A stretch of DNA of 64,000 bases from Flavobacterium humidisoli (GCF_023272795.1 NZ_CP096829.1:2728001-2792000); one strand, 5' to 3'. Shown: positions 36,340-45,442, numbered from the stretch's first letter. Notes: generated from the sequence alone by a model not told the origin. Made by a program: numbers and translations.

Positions 36340-39006
36340 TTATTGGCAATTAATTTTACAACTGCATCTGGGATAATTAGTACATCCTAGAAAATCTCCG
36401 TAAATCCCATTTCTTTTTACCATAAATCCGCTCTCGCATCGGGGACAAAGAAAGTCATTATCTAGTATCTCCAGATTTCTATATGTCTGATTACATTGTG
36501 GAAAATGTGAACATCCCAAGAATTGGGAAGCAGTTAGCGAGTTGGTTCTAATCATCAGTTTTCCTGTCTGACAGTAGGGACAGTTTGTAATGTTGATTTT
36601 ACCATTATGTGAGGTCAGTAGGTAATTATGCTCTTTTAATAATTCTTCCCCAAAAACGGAAGCTTCAGATGGAATAAGTAGAATTGCTTCGTTTTTTGTA
36701 CGTGTTAAAGCTACATAAAAGAGTCTTCTTTCTTCGGCAAACTGGTACTCTTCCTGATCGCTGAGAAGCAGTGATACAATGGGATCATCGGTCATTTTAT
36801 TGGGGAAGCCTAATAGGTTGTTTCTCAGGTTAAGGATAATGACATTATCGGCTTCCGTTCCTTTGGATTTATGAACGGTCATGAACTGGATGTCCATGTG
36901 TTCAAAACCTGTAACTTGCAGCTTTCCGCTGGCTTCAAAGTATTTTATCCTACTATACGGGGTCAGCCTTATAAGATCGTCTATATCAAAACTGTGCCTG
37001 CCCAAGACCAGAATTGATTTATTTCCATATCTGCTGGCTAAGTATTGTAGCTCTGTTATGAAAGTATCCTGAACTTTCTCGGAAGTGAAGTGGACAATTT
37101 TAACCGGATCGTCCAGATTTTCCTTTTTTGACTTCGGTTTTTTGATAATCTGCTTTGGATTTTTCTGTACAAATTTTGAAGATATATCTATTACAGATTG
37201 CGAATTTCTGTACGTCTGCTCGATAAACAGTTGCTCGTATTGGCCGACATGTTTACCGAAATTACTAAACAAGGATATATCGCTTCCCGCAAATCGATAA
37301 ATAGACTGCCAGTCATCTCCCACACAGATCAGCCTTGCGCCAGAGATTTCTCTTATTTGGTTTATCAGATTAAATCTGGAAAAAGAAATGTCCTGATACT
37401 CATCTATGATAATGTATTTGTAATTGTAAAGAGGTTTATGGGTTATAACTTCATCAGCAGCTTTATTGATCATATCATTAAAATCAATCTCATTGCTTTT
37501 TAATAAAGTTTTGTCGTATTTCTCAAGAATGGGGAGTATAAATTTCAGAAACGTAAGCTGACGCTCGTATATAAAATTGTTTTGGGTTTTGTTTCTTTCT
37601 GAAAATAGTTCTATAAGCGAATTTGAGTCAAGACGTCTTGACTTGCTGAGATTGATAAAGCTTTCAATCAGCTTTATAATTTCCCTGCCGAAATTTTTAC
37701 CGTCCTGTGATACAATTTCATAAATTTCACTGGTGTCTCGGGGCTTCAAGGCTACATTTTTCTCTAATAGAATCTGCTCAAGTTTTTCGAGTAAAATATG
37801 ATCACGGTTGTAATAGGAATAAGTCTCAAGCAAGGTTGTTTTGTGGGTTTTGTGCCTTTCTCTTTTGAGCTGCATCTCCTCGACATACTTTTTTTCAAAG
37901 AACGGCGTCAGCCAGCCGGCCTGATTATTTTCATCTACTCCAAAATGCTCTAGATAAAGGTCATACTCGTTCAGATAGAAGTCAGGACAATACAGGATTT
38001 CTCCGTGAGGATATGCTTTTTCATATTGATACTCGATTCCGTTCAGATAAAGGAAATTAGCAATAATAAGCTCTTCCACACTTTTTACCCTTTCACCCTG
38101 AATGGAATTAAGATTAGCTTTTTCAATTTTATTCAAGGGCTCGCACTTAGCTTTTAGGGTTTGAAAATCAATACCTTTTTCAGTATCTACCTTTTCGCCC
38201 AGTGAATTGGAATTATCCAGTTTATCGGGAATATTCATGTAACATGCTACATACTGCACATATGCCTGCATAGCTTCAGGATGGTCAAAAATATCTTTCT
38301 GAAGATATTCTCTGATTACCCTTGCCAGCGTATTTTCATTTGCCAGTGCCGGTTTTTGGTTATAGTGTTCCTTGATTATATCGTAGCCAAGCTTATGAAA
38401 GGTTGTTGCCTCAACTTCCGGCACAATTTTCAGCAGTCTCTCATTTAATTCAGCTACCGTTTTTTTTGTAAATGACAGTAATAAAATATCCTGTGGCGAA
38501 ATCTTTTTTTGTTCGGTCAGGTACTGTACTTTGCTTAAAATAGTCAGGGTTTTGCCCGATCCTGCACCTGCAATAATCAAATTGGAATACTCATCTGTTA
38601 TAACGGCTGTTCGCTGCTGGTCATCGAGTTTTTTTCCTTCTATATTGTCGAAATACGCAGACAGTTTTTCTTTCTGGGTTTTCACGTAATTCTGGTTATA
38701 CCTGACGGTAAAAGCGTCCAGTTCGCTGTAGAGCTCATTAAATTCCTTTACGATATTCTCTTTACTATAGAAGGCCGTTTTGTTTTTAAAGAACTTCCAG
38801 GTGGCTGAATACTGTGCTTTGATGTAGTCACGCTCTACCCAGGTCAGGTAATCATCCAAGTTTTTCGTACGTCCAAGAAATTCGCAAGCCAGTTTAAGAT
38901 TACTTAAATAATCGGGATGCTGATACTTTTTCTTATTTAAGAAATACTGCCAGACTAACGCTGTAATTAATATTATAATTAAGCTGATACTAATAGTGGG
39001 AATCAT
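36340..39006 (-). CDS. Helicase IV-like UvrD helicase with embedded nuclease-like domain
   Basis: An 888-residue protein. It has an N-terminal membrane helix (6-24), Q-motif DDQQR (128-132) and Walker A AGAGSGKT (146-153). An inserted PD-(D/E)xK-like segment (~310-356) reads GIEYQYEK, CPDFYL, YLEHFG. The Walker B IIIDEYQD is near 530. At the C-terminus are two topoisomerase-type zinc ribbons (CPYC...CSHFPQC and CPRC...CTNYPRC). Escherichia coli HelD has a related helicase core and EHLG-type motif, but the two C-terminal ribbons are an addition. The catalytic Lys of the nuclease motif appears replaced (EHF), so activity is doubtful. It converges on the 640-residue gene and stands alone. A defence or repair role is possible. 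Confidence 0.85.
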   Translation of the reverse strand: MIPTISISLIIILITALVWQYFLNKKKYQHPDYLSNLKLACEFLGRTKNLDDYLTWVERDYIKAQYSATWKFFKNKTAFYSKENIVKEFNELYSELDAFTVRYNQNYVKTQKEKLSAYFDNIEGKKLDDQQRTAVITDEYSNLIIAGAGSGKTLTILSKVQYLTEQKKISPQDILLLSFTKKTVAELNERLLKIVPEVEATTFHKLGYDIIKEHYNQKPALANENTLARVIREYLQKDIFDHPEAMQAYVQYVACYMNIPDKLDNSNSLGEKVDTEKGIDFQTLKAKCEPLNKIEKANLNSIQGERVKSVEELIIANFLYLNGIEYQYEKAYPHGEILYCPDFYLNEYDLYLEHFGVDENNQAGWLTPFFEKKYVEEMQLKRERHKTHKTTLLETYSYYNRDHILLEKLEQILLEKNVALKPRDTSEIYEIVSQDGKNFGREIIKLIESFINLSKSRRLDSNSLIELFSERNKTQNNFIYERQLTFLKFILPILEKYDKTLLKSNEIDFNDMINKAADEVITHKPLYNYKYIIIDEYQDISFSRFNLINQIREISGARLICVGDDWQSIYRFAGSDISLFSNFGKHVGQYEQLFIEQTYRNSQSVIDISSKFVQKNPKQIIKKPKSKKENLDDPVKIVHFTSEKVQDTFITELQYLASRYGNKSILVLGRHSFDIDDLIRLTPYSRIKYFEASGKLQVTGFEHMDIQFMTVHKSKGTEADNVIILNLRNNLLGFPNKMTDDPIVSLLLSDQEEYQFAEERRLFYVALTRTKNEAILLIPSEASVFGEELLKEHNYLLTSHNGKINITNCPYCQTGKLMIRTNSLTASQFLGCSHFPQCNQTYRNLEILDNDFLCPRCESGFMVKRNGIYGDFLGCTNYPRCSCKINCQ

Positions 39007-39296
39007 ACTTGCAGCTTGTTTTTTACCTTAAAAAGGTGTGTTTTGCATTCAATTTTCCTTACTTCTTTCGGTTTTTACATGCCGATTTATTAAAGCCAAG
39101 ATAAAAATTTCTTACAAAAAATAAAATTTTTAATAAGTGAAAAATTAGCAGTTTATGCATATATAAAAAGACAGTCTCTAATAGGAATTTTGCAGTCGCG
39201 GATACAATGGTTCCGCTTTGAATTATTGATACTAGTAGTAAATACTAGGTTTGACATGTTGCTTAAATGCTGGCACAGAAAAAAGTGTACCTCGAA
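39007..39296. other. Intergenic stretch ending in a shared IS edge
   Basis: No gene seen. Bases 39280-39296 repeat exactly the 17-bp edge AAAAAAGTGTACCTCGA found at 21727-21743, and GGTTCCGCTTT near 39210 is shared with ~21659. This suggests a solo end left by the same rve-type element. A CTAGTA/TACTAG inverted repeat lies just before it. Confidence 0.45.
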
Positions 39297-40200
39297 ATTT
39301 TAACATTTTTTTTAAGCAGATTTTATTTAGTTAGTTTTTTACGATGATTGTTTTACCTTTTTTAGCTGGTGGAAAGGGGAGTTGGCTAGAAAGTAAAAGT
39401 TTTTTTAATTTGATTTGCAGAGAAAGAGGAAAAATCATCTTTTGTCTGTATATAAGTGATGTCTGAAACCCAAGCCTCTGCTGGTTCTGCTGCTGTAAAT
39501 TCCCTTTTTGGAATATTTGGAACAACAAAATGATTATGTTTTGAATTGGCGTTACTTTGAATTTTTACTCAATTTGCTGTACAGTCCTAACTGCTTCATG
39601 CATTTAGCCACAGTTATTCTGGATGTCTGATATCCTTGGCTTTGAAGTTCCAAAGTAATTCTTGGGCTTCCATACCGCTGTTTAGCATTAAAGTATATTG
39701 AAGCAGTTTCTTCTTTTATCATCGCAGTTCTCCTCTGCCTTTCTGATAGAGTCTGCCACGTCCAATTATAGCAGCAGCTTGGGCTTACTTTTAAGACTCT
39801 GCAAATCTTTTCAATCGAATATGTTTTTTCATGGTCTTTTATGAAAAGATAGATCATCGGCCACCCATGGAAAAGATGCTTATAGCCTTTTTTAGAATAT
39901 CACGTTCTAATTCTGCTTGATTAATTTTTTTTCAAGCTCATGGATTTTTTCCTGTTCAGGACTAAGCTTTAATTTTCCTTTCCCAGGAAAACTTCCTGTT
40001 CCAAATTCTTGGTAATCCTGACGCCATTTGTACAGCAAAGGTGCTGTTATTTCAAGTTCTTTGGCCAAATTGTGAGATATTATCTCTTTCATAACTTAAT
40101 TGGACAGCTTTCTCCTTAAAATTGCGCCCATAAGTTTTACGATTCTCTTTCATGCTCTAAAGTTAAGATTTAGTTCTTGACTAGAGCTCCATGCTACGTT
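39297..40200 (-). mobile_element. Truncated IS3-family element
   Basis: A minus-strand copy of the same IS3 type as at 16965-18200. OrfA (40180-39907) has LAKELEITAPLLYKWRQDYQ and SFPGKGKLKLSPEQEK. OrfB begins at ~39857 (YSIEKICRVLKVSPSCCYNW, RYGSPRITLELQSQGYQTSR) and is lost soon after AWVSDITYIQTKD, where the sequence runs into the shared edge at 39296. The catalytic C-terminal half is missing, so the element is dead. Confidence 0.85.
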
Positions 40201-40332
40201 AGCACATCCAATTTTAAATTGGATAATACCATAAGTGATTGAGAATAAAATATTAATATTATTATGATAAAAGACTATATTTTTTTTTGGAAAATGAATT
40301 GGTATATAAGTAATTTTCAATCTCAAAAGATG

Positions 40333-41376
40333 TTAATTATCCTCTGTTGGATATGCTGATTTCCATTCCGAATTGTAAGGATTGTAATTACATTCCCTGT
40401 CTAATTTCCACAAATTATTAGTTTTGCTCATAGGTAAACTGCTATCAACACACATATACCGATACTCACAATCTTTGCAAACTGAAATCTCATCTTTAGT
40501 GATGTGCCAATATTTTTTGAATTCTACATTTTCTAAAATATTAGTAAGTTCGACATTTATTATATTGCCAAAATCCATAATATCTCCTTCATGCCTATAG
40601 ATGAATCCTTCTGAATCTATATAAACTCGCTTGTTATAGAATGAGTTGTATAATTGGGATTCTATAAATAAGTTCATATTAACATTAAAATCTGCAATAT
40701 TATTTATATTCATTTTATTGTTTACAATATCGCGTTTTGTGTGTATTAATGTAGCTTTTTCCAAATCTTGAACCAATTCTTTTTCACAATTATATTTTAC
40801 TATAACAGATACTCGTTCATTTAAATTGATTAAATTTTCAAAATCTAAATTTTCAGTAAAGTTCTTATTTTCAATAAACAATTGGAATATCCGAGTTGGA
40901 ATATTATTAAAGAATGTGAGTACATTTTTAATATTGATTGAAGTTGTAGGAGAAATAAATCTAAAAATTATAAATTCAACTTTTGCTTTTAAAATCTGTC
41001 TTTTTATTGCTTCAAATTTAGTTTCATGAAAATTTTCAATATCCAATATTAAGCAAGATATATTGTAGGGCCTCTCATGGGAAATGCTATATTTGGGAAA
41101 TTGTGCGCTGTTTAATTTTGAAAAAAAAATGAATTCATTATTTTTTAAAAACTCAAAATATTCTAAAAGAACTCTCTGATCGTTTTTGAAGGGAAAAAAA
41201 TCCAAAAGATCAATAAATGTGATGTTCTTAAAGCGTGTAAGAATATCATAAAGAGGATTAGGAATGTATTCAAATTGATTTCTTTGCAGGTCGTAAATAG
41301 CACTTCTATTTGCTCCTTTAACCGGTATGCATGATGCAAATAAGTGAAATGGAATATTACTAGGAAAATTGGCCAT
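40333..41376 (-). CDS. gwsS: Grasp-with-spasm SPASM-domain peptide maturase
   Basis: A 347-residue protein of the grasp-with-spasm type. The C-terminal cysteine cluster VCKDCEYRYMC (CxxCx5C) followed by DRECNYNP is a SPASM-like auxiliary cluster site. The usual radical SAM motif CxxxCxxC is absent from the N-terminal half, as is known for this family, so it probably acts as a precursor-binding or processing partner. It starts 1 bp after the small gene upstream. It completes the cluster with the ATP-grasp ligase and precursor. The exact reaction is unknown. Confidence 0.85.
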   Translation of the reverse strand: MANFPSNIPFHLFASCIPVKGANRSAIYDLQRNQFEYIPNPLYDILTRFKNITFIDLLDFFPFKNDQRVLLEYFEFLKNNEFIFFSKLNSAQFPKYSISHERPYNISCLILDIENFHETKFEAIKRQILKAKVEFIIFRFISPTTSINIKNVLTFFNNIPTRIFQLFIENKNFTENLDFENLINLNERVSVIVKYNCEKELVQDLEKATLIHTKRDIVNNKMNINNIADFNVNMNLFIESQLYNSFYNKRVYIDSEGFIYRHEGDIMDFGNIINVELTNILENVEFKKYWHITKDEISVCKDCEYRYMCVDSSLPMSKTNNLWKLDRECNYNPYNSEWKSAYPTEDN

Positions 41377-41377
41377 A

Positions 41378-41578
41378 TTAAAAGGTTTTTTTGTAGTAAT
41401 CGTGACAACTCAAATAATCAGTATGATGAACTTTAGATGAACATCCCTTGAATATCGTCTTTATTTTTTTATCTGTAATTTTATTAGGCACTTCTTCTAA
41501 TATTTTTAATTGAAATTCAACCCTAAATTTTTCTTCTAGAAAAGTTAGCACTTCTTTAATTTCATCAATTTCATTCAT
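41378..41578 (-). CDS. Small conserved-position protein between gwsG and gwsS
   Basis: A 66-residue protein from ATG 41578, or 70 from 41590. Either start overlaps the end of gwsG and the stop is 1 bp before gwsS, so translation looks coupled throughout. The N-terminal half is a charged amphipathic helix (EIDEIKEVLTFLEEKF). The C-terminal half has Cys and His residues (KGCSSKVHHTDYLSCHDYY) that could bind metal. I do not recognise a family. The tight packing argues it is a real part of the graspetide operon. Confidence 0.65.
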   Translation of the reverse strand: MNEIDEIKEVLTFLEEKFRVEFQLKILEEVPNKITDKKIKTIFKGCSSKVHHTDYLSCHDYYKKTF

Positions 41579-42587
41579 AATTTTTATCACAATTAATTAA
41601 ATCCTCAGCAATTATTTTTTCAAGATTATAATTACCGCCTACTGAAACCATTCCTGATTGTCCAACAGGATTAACCTCCAAAAAAATATAATCTCCATTT
41701 TTATCTAACATTATATCGATAGAACCAGTATTTAATCCGATTTCTTCCATTAATTTAAACAGCTTTGTCTCAATTTCTTTTGGAAGTAAAAAAGGTACAT
41801 TTCTATTAGGCAATTCAAAATTATAATTTCTAAAATCAATATTTGTTTGTGCATCATTTTGAGAAAAAATAGCTATTGAATAAATATATCTTTTATAGAT
41901 AAAAGTTCTAACCTCAAACTCTTTATCAATTTTTTTCTGAAACAGAGAAGGGAAAAAACGATTTGGAAATTTATTTATGTCAGTTATTTTTACTTCTTTA
42001 GTGTACATAGATATTGCAGTAGTTTTATACAATATTGGGGCTACCTCTGAAATGGGCTTTGTTATTATTCGTTTATATTCTTTAATAAAATTTAAGACTT
42101 CCTCCTTGCTTGAAGCAATTATAGTATCAGGGATTGATAAGCCCAGTTCTTTTGCTTTTAATAAAACATCGATTTTATTAATTCCTCCTCTTCTAGCTAA
42201 ATGCACATTGGGTATCCATGCTTTTGATTTGAAAAAGGAAAAAATTGAATTTGTATATGCATTTAACTCACTTCGCAGGTATGTATGATAACATTCAATA
42301 AGTAGAACTTCATCTTTAGTATAATTCCTTTTTAAATAATTTTCAAAATCTATTTTCACTACATTCGGTTTTACCCATCTGCGATAAAAAATAACGTTTA
42401 TTTCTATGGGGCTTATGGCATTGTCGTCAAGTATTAACTTGTTGTTTACCAAATCAATTTTAAAGTTTTTCTCTGGCGTAAAATCTGCACCGTTTAAGCG
42501 TCTAAAATTTGCATTGTAAAAATAAAGCCAGTCAATAACTTTATTTGTTGGTTCATCAAAGTGATTATGCGAGAGTATTAGAATCAT
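41571..42587 (-). CDS. gwsG: Grasp-with-spasm ATP-grasp peptide maturase
   Basis: A 338-residue ATP-grasp ligase. The N-terminal MILILSHNHFDEPTNKVIDWL and the FYRRW segment are typical of the GwsG family. The ATP-grasp core has KPISEVAPIL near ~195. The metal-binding end is SIDIMLDKNGDYIFLEVNPVGQ in two short strands (Asp, Glu, Asn ligands). Enzymes of this class join Thr or Ser side chains to Asp or Glu in a precursor, giving graspetides. The precursor gene lies 68 bp upstream, with a hairpin between them. The start ATG at 42587 gives the normal family length. Confidence 0.88.
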   Translation of the reverse strand: MILILSHNHFDEPTNKVIDWLYFYNANFRRLNGADFTPEKNFKIDLVNNKLILDDNAISPIEINVIFYRRWVKPNVVKIDFENYLKRNYTKDEVLLIECYHTYLRSELNAYTNSIFSFFKSKAWIPNVHLARRGGINKIDVLLKAKELGLSIPDTIIASSKEEVLNFIKEYKRIITKPISEVAPILYKTTAISMYTKEVKITDINKFPNRFFPSLFQKKIDKEFEVRTFIYKRYIYSIAIFSQNDAQTNIDFRNYNFELPNRNVPFLLPKEIETKLFKLMEEIGLNTGSIDIMLDKNGDYIFLEVNPVGQSGMVSVGGNYNLEKIIAEDLINCDKNYE

Positions 42588-42621
42588 ATTTTAATAGATA
42601 GTTTTTTAATTGAGTAGCAAA

Positions 42622-42651
42622 AATTAAGACCGTAATTTTACGGTCTTAATT
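42622..42651 (-). terminator. Hairpin between graspetide precursor and gwsG
   Basis: A perfect 14-bp inverted repeat (AATTAAGACCGTAA and its complement) starting 3 bp after the precursor stop, followed on the minus strand by five T. It should act as a partial terminator, giving more precursor than enzyme mRNA. Confidence 0.75.
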
Positions 42652-42654
42652 AAA

Positions 42655-42822
42655 TTAATCAACAGAATCACTATCATCGCAATCCATACATTGGCTATTA
42701 GTTGGATTGCATCTGGTACCTGTATCCATAGCCGCAATTTGTGCTCCTTTAAGAGATTTCATTTGTTCATTTGTTAGTTCTTTAGCGAACTTCTTTTTTT
42801 TAAAAGATTCTAATTTTGACAT
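42655..42822 (-). CDS. Graspetide (grasp-with-spasm) precursor peptide
   Basis: A 55-residue peptide. The leader MSKLESFKKKKFAKELTNEQ is Lys-rich and helical, then MKSLKGAQ leads to the core. The core (~33-55) holds Thr and Ser residues (DTGTRCNPTNSQ) followed by an acidic tail (MDCDDSDSVD), which is the donor/acceptor layout needed for ester or amide cross-links by an ATP-grasp enzyme. Three Cys are also present. It is the first gene of the minus-strand operon. The number and pattern of cross-links cannot be read from sequence. Confidence 0.85.
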   Translation of the reverse strand: MSKLESFKKKKFAKELTNEQMKSLKGAQIAAMDTGTRCNPTNSQCMDCDDSDSVD

Positions 42823-42879
42823 AGTCTAAAATATTTAAAAGATTAATAAACATATTTATATTTTTACATTCCAAAAAAA

Positions 42880-43473
42880 CTAATTGTGATTAAAGCTCTT
42901 AATGTAATCTTCAATAGGCTCTAAACCAAAATTTTTCCGTCTTTTATTTAAATTTTGGATATCTTTAACCGGATAAAGGCTATGAATGCCATTCGTATCC
43001 CAGACCATTTGCGTTCCATAGAATTGTTTTTCATTCTTATTTTTTTTTACTCGATCATATAAATAGGCATAATTTCTGGCAGACACATTTTTGTCCCTTA
43101 ATTCTTTCTTCATTGCATGTAAAACTTTTTCTTGAAAATCTACATCATTATCACAATGCTGTACTATGAGCCAAAAGTTTAATGCAGTTTCTTCACCGTT
43201 TTCCCTAACGCCAGGAAAACCGTAATTTTTAAAATATACTTTTATTGTGCGAGAATTATACTCGTCATTTTTTTTGGTTTCCAATTTCATAGAGTCAGTA
43301 TATTCTTTACTGGATATTCGTTTTAAATCATATTTTTGAAGTTCTTGATCTTTATTGTACATTGTTTTTAATTTTATTTTCATGTCATTTGTAAATTCTT
43401 TTTTTTGTATTTTACACGAAATGAAGTTTGAAAATGTAATTAATAAAATGAGAAGTGTTCCTACTGTTTTCAT
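42880..43473 (-). CDS. DUF6624 lipoprotein
   Basis: A 197-residue protein from the ATG at 43473. This start is chosen over 43599 because it gives a lipoprotein signal (MKTVGTLLILLITFSNFISC, lipobox Cys at residue 20). The body has the DUF6624 pattern: DQELQKYD, YGFPGVRENGEETA, WLIVQHCD, YAYLYDRVKK, YGTQMVWD, and RRKNFGLEPIEDY at the end. Function is unknown. It lies 57 bp upstream of the graspetide precursor in the same direction, and similar lipoproteins occur near peptide-maturation loci. It could be part of the locus, but this is weak evidence. Confidence 0.8.
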   Translation of the reverse strand: MKTVGTLLILLITFSNFISCKIQKKEFTNDMKIKLKTMYNKDQELQKYDLKRISSKEYTDSMKLETKKNDEYNSRTIKVYFKNYGFPGVRENGEETALNFWLIVQHCDNDVDFQEKVLHAMKKELRDKNVSARNYAYLYDRVKKNKNEKQFYGTQMVWDTNGIHSLYPVKDIQNLNKRRKNFGLEPIEDYIKSFNHN

Positions 43474-43629
43474 CTTTAACTTTTTTAAAGTTATAGTGCT
43501 GTATGTATTTAAACTTTTTCTAAAAGAGTGTTTAGTTAATAAATCAGATATCGATGCTTTTTTATTTGTTGTTATTTTTTTAGTACTTATGCGTTCCATA
43601 ATGGCAATCTTCTTTAATGTGATACATAG

Positions 43630-43740
43630 CTTCTAAAATATACATTAGCAGGGGTTAAGTTGTTTAATGAATCACCTAATCTTCTAATATAGTATCGATA
43701 AACAAACTAAGCATCTTTTAATTCTTCTAGCATAAAATGG
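43630..43740 (-). mobile_element. Short rve-type transposase remnant
   Basis: TTAAGTTGTTTAATGA and the next ~50 bases resemble the 3' end of the transposase remnant at ~20520-20590 in the same strand. Only about 100 bp remain. No more of the element is seen. Confidence 0.4.
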
Positions 43741-43857
43741 CTCTCGGTCCTTTCTGTTGAAGCAGGATCACCATTGTCGTAAGAAGTACGCTAAAGAAGA
43801 ATAAAATTATATTATCTTCTTCCTGAAATTTATTTCTAGTACTACTTGCAAATTTAT

Positions 43858-44121
43858 TTAAAAGCACGGTATGAAGGTTAGATAATAAACCTCGGAGCGT
43901 ACCAATAAAATCCATTTTACAAAAAACAGGACCAAGAGTTTGCCACTTCTTATTTGCTCATAATTTATTTGAAGGTTTTTGTTTTTTTCATTTTGCCAAT
44001 ATGACTCTTTTAATTCCTTATAAGAAAATTTCGTTAAGGTCTTTTTTATTGATTGAGATAATAGAAGAGTCGGAAAAACTAATAATAATAATGAGATGAT
44101 GATATATTTTAAATATTTCAT
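43858..44121 (-). pseudogene. Truncated TPR-HTH-type regulator start (probable gene fragment)
   Basis: An 87-residue frame with a good signal peptide (MKYLKYIIISLLLLVFPTLLLSQ) followed by KFSYKELKESYWQNEKN. It resembles the opening of the TPR-HTH regulator at 46946, where a signal peptide leads into SFETLERHFDN. After residue ~60 the sequence turns into unrelated hydrophobic text and stops. I read it as the 5' fragment of a second regulator gene cut short by the transposase remnant next to it. Confidence 0.4.
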
Positions 44122-44229
44122 ATGATTTAATTTCTTTCAAAAATAGAGTATCTCTATAAGATTTTAAGCATAAATAAGGCGAAAACAATAGCTTTGATAA
44201 TCAGGTTTTTATATTTTTTTTTGGTGTAA

Positions 44230-44262
44230 AATTCGGCAATTTCGATACGAAATTGCCGAATT
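44230..44262. repeat. Perfect 15-bp inverted repeat
   Basis: AATTCGGCAATTTCG and its exact complement are separated by only three bases (ATA). On the minus strand a short T-run follows. It lies in a 380-bp gene-free gap between the regulator fragment and the plus-strand peptide gene, and may be a terminator for a lost minus-strand unit. Nothing else was seen in 44122-44490. Confidence 0.55.
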
Positions 44263-44490
44263 CCTATTGACTTAGTTTGCCCCAGATCGCATGTTTGCCT
44301 AGTTTTGACTTCGAAAATGTCATACATTTTTTATGGTAAACAATGACCTAAAGAAATAACTTATGTCTATAAATGTGGATTAAGAGTATTTATACCTAAT
44401 CGCAATGTTGGTGTTTTTTAAATTTTATTAGCAACAAAGTTGATTACACTATATTACGACGTAAAAAAAAAATTAATTGCATACTATTTT

Positions 44491-44506
44491 ACAATTGGCC
44501 AATTGT
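44491..44506. promoter_or_regulatory. Palindrome ACAATTGGCCAATTGT
   Basis: A perfect 16-bp palindrome immediately before the peptide start codon. Its core, AATTGGCCAATT, occurs again at 53842-53853 upstream of the other peptide-precursor locus, which makes a shared regulator likely. Confidence 0.5.
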
Positions 44507-44513
44507 GAAAGAA

Positions 44514-44735
44514 ATGTATCTAAATAAAGCGCTTGCAAGCAAGCCGATGACACGGATTATATGTCAATATTATTATAGTCTTTTAAAAAAATTAAGTTTT
44601 GAGGCTCTAAAAGAAATAGCAGAAGCAATAGCTTCAGAGGAATTATTGGAAAGTATTTCAGGTGGAATAATGCACGCTTGTCATGATTCAAGACCAGCTG
44701 ATCCAGTACGTACTGTTCCATGCGATAACGTATAA
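44514..44735 (+). CDS. Double-glycine-type RiPP/bacteriocin precursor
   Basis: A 73-residue peptide from ATG 44514 (a GTG at 44505 and an ATG at 44547 are also in frame). The leader contains a helical, acidic segment (FEALKEIAEAIASEELLESI) ending in SGG, a classic double-glycine cleavage site. The core of ~22 residues, IMHACHDSRPADPVRT then VPCDNV, has two Cys with Ser and Thr. A dehydratase domain gene (46080) lies downstream, so thioether or other modification is possible. A strong terminator follows 7 bp after the stop. The family is not recognised by name. Confidence 0.7.
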   Translation: MYLNKALASKPMTRIICQYYYSLLKKLSFEALKEIAEAIASEELLESISGGIMHACHDSRPADPVRTVPCDNV

Positions 44736-44741
44736 CAATCT

Positions 44742-44780
44742 AATACTGTCTGAAAATTATATTTTCAGACAGTATTTTAA
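44742..44780 (+). terminator. Terminator after peptide precursor
   Basis: A perfect 16-bp stem (AATACTGTCTGAAAAT and complement) with a 3-nt loop, followed by TTTAA. It isolates the precursor transcript from the decayed gene behind it. Confidence 0.75.
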
Positions 44781-44792
44781 CTATAATATAGT

Positions 44793-45442
44793 ATGAAGTC
44801 AGTATAATTATTTTTTCTGCCGTTTTATTCGATTTTTGGTTTTGCGATTAATCCAAAAACAGATTATATAGCAACACCAAATGAATTTAATATTAAATAC
44901 AAAGAAGTAAACATAGAGAATAACAATGTCAAAATTTGTGTCTGGATTTCAGAACCAAAGGAAGAAGATACAGTAAAAAAGGAAAAAGCTAAAACGGTAC
45001 TACTTGTGTATGGGGATTATGGAAACATGTCTTATTATGTTTCATACATTTCATTTTATACTAAATTAGGATTTAAGTTATTTCTTTTGATTACAGAGGT
45101 TTTGGAAAAAGCTCTCCATTTAATATAGATCCTAAGAGACTTTTTTATGATGAATTTGCTATGGACATGAAAAACGTAATGAGATATTGTAAACGAGACT
45201 TAAAAATAAAAAATATTAGAATTGTTGCTTTGTCAATGGGAACAATTTTGGCACCTCTAGTACTTCAAGAAGAAAAAGCTGAATTCATTATAGCAGAAGG
45301 ATGTGTTTATAATATAAAAAGTGTCATTGAACGATTAAAAATATGGCCTATTTATGTTCCCATTTTAACTTCATTTACAGAATATCTGTCAAATTATGCA
45401 AGAAATAAATATGGTAACCATTATAAAAATAAATATTTTTAA
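44793..45442 (+). pseudogene. Alpha/beta hydrolase pseudogene
   Basis: Read through a stop at codon 5 and one frameshift near 45095, this gives an alpha/beta hydrolase. Text includes FLPFYSIFGFAINPKTDYIA, then TVLLVYGDYGNMSYYV (oxyanion region), DYRGFGKSSPFNID after the shift, and VALSMGT (nucleophile elbow, Ser). The catalytic His end is missing after NKYF. The loss of one T in a TTTCTTTT run explains the shift. It sits behind a peptide precursor, so it may once have been an immunity or processing enzyme. Confidence 0.75.
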
